This document shows positions 1-4,154 of a DNA stretch of 8,423 nt, piece by piece. The notes under the pieces are model-generated. The model did not search any database, was not told where the DNA came from, and saw nothing but the letters and a program-made list of their open reading frames with translations. This DNA is from a bacterium (GTDB lineage: Bacteria; Cyanobacteriota; Vampirovibrionia; Obscuribacterales; Obscuribacteraceae): positions 1-8,423 of the forward strand of contig JAUIJG010000224.1 of the NCBI GenBank assembly GCA_030431355.1, read 5' to 3'. A program made the position numbers and the translations under genes. Numbering within the stretch: the first letter of the stretch is position 1; each line of letters begins with the position of its first letter.

Positions 1-1412
1 TTGAAAGCATTGCCACTGCCAACTACAACCACCTTATAAGGTATCACGGACCTGAGCGTCAGAAGCGGTAGCACCCAGTCGCTCCGGTCTCCGCAAGAGG
101 CGACCAACAAACTGTTTCTCTGCCTTGTACCGAACAGATCCAAGATTAGAGGGTTCCTGAAACTCTTCCCTTCTCCTAGCCAGATCCCCCTTGAATCTCC
201 GCTGGTATCGGCCAAAGCGGTCCATGAGTCGGCAGCCACGGTAGCTGTTACTGTGAAACCCTCATCGAGAAAGTCTCCGGGGGCGACCAAACAGGATCTC
301 CATGCCTTTAGCTGTCGACCGGACAGGCATGAGACAAGAGCGCCGGTCTTCTCTGTGCTCTTTTTCAACTTTTTCACCTGAGCAAGAAGAATGTCGCCAT
401 CCTCAGCCCAGGTAGAAAGATAGAGAGACATCCTTACTGTGCCTTCCTCACCTTCCTTGACACTCTTCAAAACAGCCTGGACCAGATTATTGTTCTCCGT
501 ATGAATCTGCTTTTCCAGTCTTTTGCGCATGGAAGCCGGACTGACAGCTTTGAACGAAGCCACTATGGAAAATGGAAAGTCCCCGGTGAGAAAAGTCTCC
601 ATCCATCCCAAAGAGGTAGATTCGGGCAACTCTGAGATGCTCAGCTGGGAGAAGAGTACATCCTCCGCATCCAATATCGCGGACCTGCTCTTCTGACAAA
701 CCCGGGGCTCGGGCAGGGAGCTGAATCCGGCATACTCGGGAGGCACTCTGGAAGCCGACTGCTCATGAACAAAGGGATTTATCTGCCTGCAATAAAGGCT
801 TCTCAGCTCCCCCCGAGTTAAAACCCTTTGTTCAAGGTTCATTCCCAGGGAATCTATAACCTCTATTACAGAATCTATTCTCTGGTCCAGTACAGCCAGC
901 CGCGACTTAAAGTCAGGAAATTCTAGCAATTCCTCCTCCGGCAGGGAGACTACCAGGTAATGCTCTAATTTCACAAGAGAACGCCCTTCTCCAAGACGAT
1001 CAATCCACTTGCCCTGATAGTCCCTGAGCCAATCCAGATAAAGATTATCGTCGGAAACAGGCGTATCCAATACGGCTGAAGGCTTCTGCCCGGAGCCGGA
1101 CCAATTTAACAAGACAAACTTCAAATCGACCTGACACAGATTCAAGAGCTTCTTCACTGCATTTCCCAGGCGATCGCATATCTCAGGATTGCTTAGAAAA
1201 AACAGACAGATTCCATCCAGTTTTAAAACCCTGGCCACAGAACCGCTTCGCATGCGAACCAATCCTGAATCTATATTTTCACCAGGTAAGGAAAAAGGGA
1301 ACTTGAATCTCGCTTTTTTAGATTTTGAGCCGGAGCCGGAACCGGAACCAGGGCGCGTTCGTCCGTTTGTGCGTGCTCCTTCGAGCACCACAACTGGGTG
1401 TCTATCTGCCAT
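1..1412 (-). CDS. VirB4/TraC-like conjugation ATPase homologue with degenerate P-loop (partial, C-terminus off the window)
   Basis: An uninterrupted minus-strand frame of 470 codons runs from an ATG at 1412 off the left edge, so the C-terminal part is missing. Residues 1-35 are a basic leader with a (GS)4 linker at 22-29. Residues ~50-215 look like the N-terminal domain of VirB4/TraC proteins (RMRSGSVARVLKLDG, then the LTRGELRSLYCRQINPF stretch). Residues ~265-400 resemble the central region (GWMETFLTGDFPFSIV, SMRKRLEKQI), and GIWLGEGKSFRNPLILDLFG at 409-428 matches the segment just before the P-loop. VirB4 proteins are membrane-associated ATPases that energise type IV secretion and conjugation. 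Here the P-loop position (436-450) reads LVASCGDRSDWVLPL, with no GxGKS/T, so ATP hydrolysis is doubtful. I chose the ATG at 1412 because GCGAGG lies about 9 bases upstream; an in-frame ATG at 1418 is the alternative. Family assignment is by eye and moderately secure; the exact subfamily is not. Confidence 0.6.
   Translation of the reverse strand, partial: MADRHPVVVLEGARTNGRTRPGSGSGSGSKSKKARFKFPFSLPGENIDSGLVRMRSGSVARVLKLDGICLFFLSNPEICDRLGNAVKKLLNLCQVDLKFVLLNWSGSGQKPSAVLDTPVSDDNLYLDWLRDYQGKWIDRLGEGRSLVKLEHYLVVSLPEEELLEFPDFKSRLAVLDQRIDSVIEVIDSLGMNLEQRVLTRGELRSLYCRQINPFVHEQSASRVPPEYAGFSSLPEPRVCQKSRSAILDAEDVLFSQLSISELPESTSLGWMETFLTGDFPFSIVASFKAVSPASMRKRLEKQIHTENNNLVQAVLKSVKEGEEGTVRMSLYLSTWAEDGDILLAQVKKLKKSTEKTGALVSCLSGRQLKAWRSCLVAPGDFLDEGFTVTATVAADSWTALADTSGDSRGIWLGEGKSFRNPLILDLFGTRQRNSLLVASCGDRSDWVLPLLTLRSVIPYKVVVVGSGNAF
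1327..1350 (-). repeat. Hexanucleotide tandem repeat encoding (Gly-Ser)4
   Basis: Four near-identical 6-base units (GAGCCG, GAGCCG, GAACCG, GAACCA on the plus strand) encode alternating Gly and Ser at residues 22-29 of the VirB4-like protein. The tract separates a short basic N-terminus from the first folded domain. Gain or loss of a unit keeps the frame and changes the linker by two residues. Confidence 0.75.
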
Positions 1413-1447
1413 TACCATACACCTCGCCAGAAAAAGAAACTCCCTCC

Positions 1448-1475
1448 AGTCTAAGTTCCAGAACAAGCAGGTCAA
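1448..1475 (-). promoter_or_regulatory. Candidate sigma-70 promoter of the VirB4-like gene
   Basis: On the minus strand TTGACC (1475-1470) is followed after 16 bases by TAGACT (1453-1448), which match 5/6 and 4/6 of the consensus boxes. Transcription would start near 1441, just upstream of the GCGAGG ribosome-binding site and the ATG at 1412. A promoter is expected here because the gene may not be served by read-through from the acetyltransferase gene. This is inferred from sequence only. Confidence 0.4.
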
Positions 1476-1489
1476 CAGGGTTTACCCTG
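1476..1489. promoter_or_regulatory. Perfect palindrome abutting the -35 box (possible operator)
   Basis: CAGGGTTTACCCTG has 6-base arms that are exact inverted repeats around a central TT. Its edge at 1476 directly touches the candidate -35 box at 1475-1470. A dimeric repressor or an upstream activator could bind here. It is a poor terminator because the loop would be too small and no T-run follows. Function is inferred from position. Confidence 0.4.
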
Positions 1490-1512
1490 GTTTCCAAGAG
1501 GGATGAGAAAAT

Positions 1513-2022
1513 TTAAGAAAGGGGCATACTCATGAACGCTTCATCCAGATATTTGTCATCCACCTTAAGGGCACCGCATTCGATGGCATACTCCTTGAAG
1601 CCAAGAGACTTATACAGCTTGTAAGCTGCTTTATTTTCCACCACAACTGTGATCAAAAGCGTCTCCAGCCCGTCAATAACTTTAGCTCTTTCTATGAGTT
1701 CGACCATGAGAGCCCTTCCTACCCCAAGCCCCCTTGCCTCTGGGACCGTATACATTCCCCAGACAGCGCCTTTGTGCTTCATCTTGGCTGGACGATTGCG
1801 ATAGAAGCCGACCATGGCCAGGAGCAATCCGGTAGACTCATCAAAGGCGCCCAGGATAAAACCATCATCCGAACTTGCCAGACGATCGGCCACTTCCTCG
1901 CGGGACAATTTGCTGGACTCTTCGTAGGAAGCACCAAATGCCTCGGGCTCCTCTTTCAATGCCCTGAGCCTCAATTCGGTATAGTCCTCGAGATCATCCT
2001 CGGAAAGAACCCTGATTTCCAT
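1513..2022 (-). CDS. GNAT-family N-acetyltransferase
   Basis: This 169-residue protein is a complete single-domain GNAT enzyme, which transfers an acetyl group from acetyl-CoA to an amine. The hallmark acetyl-CoA pyrophosphate-binding motif A is at ~86-106 (AVWGMYTVPEARGLGVGRAL), with the R/Q-x-x-G-x-G/A signature at R97-G102. The motif B region NKAAYKLYKSLGF sits at 130-142. Its length is typical for RimI-like and small-molecule acetyltransferases, and the substrate cannot be told from sequence. The ATG at 2022 is preceded by GAGGAAAGT with 9 bases between GAGGA and the start. It lies about 100 bases upstream of the VirB4-like gene on the same strand and is separated from the secreted-protein gene by a terminator. 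I see no clear promoter of its own in the short gap. Confidence 0.9.
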   Translation of the reverse strand: MEIRVLSEDDLEDYTELRLRALKEEPEAFGASYEESSKLSREEVADRLASSDDGFILGAFDESTGLLLAMVGFYRNRPAKMKHKGAVWGMYTVPEARGLGVGRALMVELIERAKVIDGLETLLITVVVENKAAYKLYKSLGFKEYAIECGALKVDDKYLDEAFMSMPLS

Positions 2023-2027
2023 TCTCT

Positions 2028-2045
2028 ACTTTCCTCACTTTCCTC
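2028..2045 (-). promoter_or_regulatory. Duplicated Shine-Dalgarno element before the acetyltransferase gene
   Basis: On the minus strand the 9-base unit GAGGAAAGT occurs twice in perfect tandem (2045-2037 and 2036-2028). The inner copy is properly spaced from the ATG at 2022. The outer copy is too distant to start translation but could act as a standby site, or be a simple tandem duplication. Confidence 0.5.
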
Positions 2046-2060
2046 AAAAATTTCAGCCTG

Positions 2061-2093
2061 AAAACAAAGAGCCCGCTCACATGAGGGGCTCTT
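2061..2093 (-). terminator. Rho-independent terminator of the secreted-protein gene
   Basis: An 8-bp stem (2067-2074 AAGAGCCC pairing with 2086-2093 GGGCTCTT) encloses an 11-base loop. Read on the minus strand it is followed by TTTGTTTT (2068-2061, overlapping the stem base). It lies about 30 bases past the stop codon of the gene at 2123-2644 and should limit read-through into the acetyltransferase gene. On the plus strand the T-run is poorer. Confidence 0.75.
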
Positions 2094-2112
2094 AACAGGC
2101 TTTTGATGCGAG

Positions 2113-2130
2113 ACCGCTCTTTCTAGCGGT
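2113..2130. repeat. Small hairpin overlapping the stop of the secreted-protein gene
   Basis: ACCGCT (2113-2118) and AGCGGT (2125-2130) are exact inverted repeats around a 6-base loop and straddle the stop codon at 2125-2123. There is no T-run after it on the minus strand, so it is not a terminator by itself. It could stabilise the 3' end of the message. Confidence 0.35.
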
Positions 2131-2644
2131 TTATTGTTCGCTTACTCTTAAGCTTATTGATTCCCCAGCTGTAATAGTTTACCTGGCCGGTATGGGATGT
2201 ATTTCTGCCCATATAATTCTGAACCACCGGTTTGTGTGCCGCACTGGGCGTCGGGTTAGCCGGTCCGCTGGCATTGCTGCGTTGGTATGCTCCATTGGAG
2301 TAATTGTTATTGTGGTTCTGATCCCAGTTATGGTTGGAGTAATATCCGACTCCTGCTCTGCCCGGGCGAGTATAGGTAGAACCCGAGTAAGAGTGGGAAG
2401 GTCCGATACCGTTGGTTTTAGAATGTTGTTGACTGTGACCCATGGAACGAGCCTGGCTGCCCGCCGTGGTGAACGACGATGAATTCTCCGGTCCACCGGC
2501 AGAAGATGAGTTGGCGCCGAGGAATGGACCGCCCGACAGAGAGTCCGCCATGGCGGATGGGGCAATGAATAAGCCCATCGCCGATAGAGCTAGAATCACT
2601 CCGCTAATTCTCCGCACGTCTTTCATAACAATCACATTCTTCAT
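2123..2644 (-). CDS. Secreted Asn/Ser/Gly/His-rich protein of unknown function
   Basis: I do not recognise a family. The 173-residue product starts with a classical signal peptide: basic MKNVIVMKDVRR, a hydrophobic core ISGVILALSAMGLFIA (13-28), and a likely cleavage after APSAMA (28-33). The mature part is low complexity, rich in Ser, Gly, Asn, His and Tyr, with Asn clusters around 104-118 (SNHNWDQNHNNNYSN). No cysteine or catalytic motif is present, and the end is basic (KLKSKRTINR). Such composition suits an extracellular or envelope-associated disordered protein, perhaps a surface or matrix component; that is inference. The start at 2644 has a strong AAGGAAGG site seven bases upstream. 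An internal Met at residue 7 is the alternative. The gene has its own terminator and a candidate promoter, so it is probably monocistronic. Confidence 0.75.
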   Translation of the reverse strand: MKNVIVMKDVRRISGVILALSAMGLFIAPSAMADSLSGGPFLGANSSSAGGPENSSSFTTAGSQARSMGHSQQHSKTNGIGPSHSYSGSTYTRPGRAGVGYYSNHNWDQNHNNNYSNGAYQRSNASGPANPTPSAAHKPVVQNYMGRNTSHTGQVNYYSWGINKLKSKRTINR

Positions 2645-2673
2645 TTTGCTTCCTTCCTTCTGATCTTTGGTAT

Positions 2674-2705
2674 TTCATAGCAGATCAGGAACGCATTAAT
2701 GCCAA
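2674..2705 (-). promoter_or_regulatory. Candidate promoter of the secreted-protein gene
   Basis: On the minus strand TTGGCA (2705-2700) lies upstream of an extended -10-like TGCTATGAA (2682-2674). Spacing to TGCTAT is 17 and to TATGAA is 20, so the -35 match is uncertain. Transcription would start near 2667 and give a short leader with AAGGAAGG before the ATG at 2644. Confidence 0.3.
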
Positions 2706-2754
2706 ATTCACGCCGATTTGCCTCGTCCAGGCTTCTCATGACATCTAGATAATA

Positions 2755-2768
2755 GGACAAATTTGTCC
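2755..2768. promoter_or_regulatory. Perfect 14-bp palindrome, possible operator
   Basis: GGACAAATTTGTCC reads the same on both strands and lies about 110 bases upstream of the secreted-protein start. Its two-fold symmetry suits a dimeric helix-turn-helix regulator. A similar core recurs at 3031-3042 (GACAAATATTTG). The regulator is unknown. Confidence 0.4.
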
Positions 2769-2819
2769 CAATGAAAAGCACTATATCCCCCGGAGAGCCG
2801 CCTGCCACCTAAATTAAAC

Positions 2820-3002
2820 TTAAGCGCTGTTAACGTAATTTCCCCATTGTATCAGGCGAATCCAGCGCGGAGACTGGGAAACACCATAACTACTTGAGCC
2901 TGAGATATTCGAGTCAATAGTATCTAGTCCGGGAATATTGGAGAAGTAATTGCAAAGACCAGATGCTTCTTTCCGGCTGCCGACAGATGGCAAGTGAGTC
3001 AA
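2820..3002 (-). CDS. Doubtful 60-residue ORF or gene remnant
   Basis: A TTG-initiated frame encodes 60 residues with a Ser-rich centre and a Trp-containing end (SPRWIRLIQWGNYVNSA). The frame is closed upstream by a stop near 3031, and I see neither an ATG nor a good ribosome-binding site. It resembles no family I know. It could be the tail of a decayed gene or chance. Confidence 0.15.
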   Translation of the reverse strand: MTHLPSVGSRKEASGLCNYFSNIPGLDTIDSNISGSSSYGVSQSPRWIRLIQWGNYVNSA

Positions 3003-3070
3003 ATCCGGTTCTAAAGAGCTTGATTCTCACGACAAATATTTGACAACCACCGGCGGTGACTATTGTCAGG

Positions 3071-3172
3071 ATGAATGAACTGCGCAAACCGATTAATCCA
3101 GCACCACCACAGATATCAAGAGAATCAAATCAGAATTCAATTACGGCGAACTCAAGCACCAATAAGCCTTAA
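3071..3172 (+). CDS. Doubtful 33-residue ORF
   Basis: An ATG at 3071 opens a 33-codon frame for a polar peptide rich in Pro, Asn and Ser (MNELRKPINPAPPQISRES...). A TTGACA box at 3040-3045 lies upstream, but the -10 region is weak and the AGG at 3068-3070 is too close to the start to act as a Shine-Dalgarno site. No family is recognised, and a chance frame is quite possible. Confidence 0.15.
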   Translation: MNELRKPINPAPPQISRESNQNSITANSSTNKP

Positions 3173-3203
3173 GAAAACCCCGCCCCCAGCCCTATGACAA
3201 CAA

Positions 3204-3219
3204 GGGAGTAAACACTCCC
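3204..3219. repeat. Small GC hairpin in the intergenic region
   Basis: GGGAGT (3204-3209) and ACTCCC (3214-3219) form a 6-bp stem with an AAAC tetraloop. No good T-run follows on the plus strand; on the minus strand TTGTTG follows, which is weak. It could be a poor terminator for the short frame ending at 3172 or a chance structure. Confidence 0.3.
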
Positions 3220-3396
3220 CTTTAAAGTGCACTTATCATCCTGGATGTATTTCTAGAATTCAGAATAAACTTTTGGCGCATTTTACTTTCAGATTTTCGG
3301 AAGCATTCTAACTAACTCATTTAAGTAAACGTTCACCATTAAAAGCCATCCCAGAGATTTCTTCGTTCTTACTGAGCGTAGAGGAGTTGTTTGGAG

Positions 3397-3474
3397 ATGG
3401 CTCTGCTTGTACCCGAGAGGGTTCACGCACTATTACTTCAGCCGGCTGGAACACATCATTACAGCCAGGTCTAA
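3397..3474 (+). CDS. Possible 25-residue leader ORF upstream of the ydcF-like gene
   Basis: An ATG at 3397 opens a 25-residue frame (MALLVPERVHALLLQPAGTH...) that ends 18 bases before the ydcF-like start. GAGGAG at 3381-3386 is a good ribosome-binding core, though about 10 bases from the ATG, and GGAG at 3393-3396 touches it. The neighbouring gene has only a weak ribosome-binding site, so translational coupling is conceivable. No family is recognised. Confidence 0.2.
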   Translation: MALLVPERVHALLLQPAGTHHYSQV

Positions 3475-3492
3475 TTTCTGAAAGACAAGCAC

Positions 3493-4062
3493 ATGACAGA
3501 AAGAAACAAAATTGCCGTCGTCCTTGGAAGCGGTTTGCAATCGGACGGCAGCGCTACTCCGGTTACCGAACTTCGTGCCAAACGCGCGGCGACTTTTCTT
3601 CGGAAACATCCGATGACGCTTATTCTTTCCGGCTCCCGTTCACCTCTGGACCACGGCGAACATGGCAAAACCGAAGCTTCGGTTATGGCGGAGATTGTCA
3701 GAGCCCAGGGCATCGAGACCCCTCTTCTCCTTGAAGATCAGTCTTTCGACACCCTCGGCAATGCCATCTTCACCAGCCGACGCTACCTCCAGAGCCAGGA
3801 GCCAGGGACTCTCTACATCATCACCTCTCCTTTCCACATGGAAAGGGCAAAGTATGTTTTCGGCCATGTCCTGGGCCATCGCTGGCGAATCCGCGGCAGC
3901 AAGTGCAGGGAGTGGCAGCTCGAGACAAGGCATCGAAAGAGCGATGACGCCCTTCTCCGAGCACGCGCCTTCTTCGAGGACATCGAATCCGGAGATCTCG
4001 AAGCCTGTGAAAACAAGCTGATTGAGCTGATCCCCGCCTATTCGACGAAACTCGCCTCCTGA
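3493..4062 (+). CDS. YdcF/DUF218-family protein
   Basis: The 189-residue product carries the DUF218 (YdcF/SanA) fold signatures in order: first strand IAVVLGSG at 7-14, an Arg-containing helix ELRAKRAATFL at 26-36, TLILSGS at 42-48, KTEASVMAEIV at 59-69, the LEDQSFDTLGNA motif at 80-91, and the YIITSPFHMERA segment at 108-119. It has no signal peptide or membrane segment, so it resembles the soluble YdcF type rather than the membrane-anchored SanA type. E. coli YdcF binds S-adenosylmethionine; SanA-type members affect envelope barrier function. The reaction of this member is unknown. The ATG is placed just before the first strand, and only a weak GAAAGA precedes it. It lies about 90 bases upstream of aconitase on the same strand, so co-transcription is possible. 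Confidence 0.85.
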   Translation: MTERNKIAVVLGSGLQSDGSATPVTELRAKRAATFLRKHPMTLILSGSRSPLDHGEHGKTEASVMAEIVRAQGIETPLLLEDQSFDTLGNAIFTSRRYLQSQEPGTLYIITSPFHMERAKYVFGHVLGHRWRIRGSKCREWQLETRHRKSDDALLRARAFFEDIESGDLEACENKLIELIPAYSTKLAS

Positions 4063-4144
4063 TTCGCACGCCCAATTACTGCAGCGAGAAACTGCCCTCA
4101 GGGGCATTGGTACTCAATCAATCTTTTAACAAGCAATCATAAAT

Positions 4145-4148
4145 GGAG
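4145..4148 (+). promoter_or_regulatory. Ribosome-binding site that decides the aconitase start
   Basis: GGAG stands six bases before the ATG at 4155, an ideal spacing. The upstream in-frame ATG at 4143 shares its G with this site and has only AT-rich sequence without a Shine-Dalgarno core before it. Start at 4155 is therefore preferred. Confidence 0.65.
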
Positions 4149-4154
4149 ACATCT

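Larger units (their letters stand above)
2645..3492. other. Intergenic region of about 850 bases without a convincing gene
   Basis: This stretch separates the minus-strand left block from the plus-strand ydcF-like and aconitase genes, so it should hold divergent promoters. It contains a candidate promoter near 2674-2705, a perfect palindrome at 2755-2768, an AT-rich palindrome at 3033-3042 next to a TTGACA box, and a small hairpin at 3204-3219. Three short frames (3002-2820 minus, 3071-3172 plus, 3397-3474 plus) lack strong support. I see no structured RNA or transposon remnant that I can name. Confidence 0.6.

Noticed and set aside
157..173. GEGKS in the VirB4-like protein as a possible P-loop
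   Set aside because: It lies before the NPLILDLF strand, in the segment where family members have a non-P-loop turn, and the glycine required five residues ahead of the GK is an isoleucine. It therefore probably does not replace the missing site, though this is not excluded.
487..699. Short minus-strand frame of 70 codons
   Set aside because: It is a shifted reading inside the 470-codon VirB4-like frame, whose sequence is consistent through this interval.
1189..1506. Plus-strand frame with an EPEPEPEP run
   Set aside because: It is the antisense reading of the Gly-Ser repeat and of the start of the VirB4-like gene. The minus-strand protein is longer and coherent.
3387..3734. 115-codon plus-strand frame overlapping the ydcF-like gene
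   Set aside because: Its overlap is out of frame with a clear DUF218 protein and its sequence is Arg/Ser-rich without any domain.
4093..4106. Hairpin TGCCC/GGGCA between the ydcF-like gene and aconitase as a terminator
   Set aside because: The stem is only five base pairs and no T-run follows.
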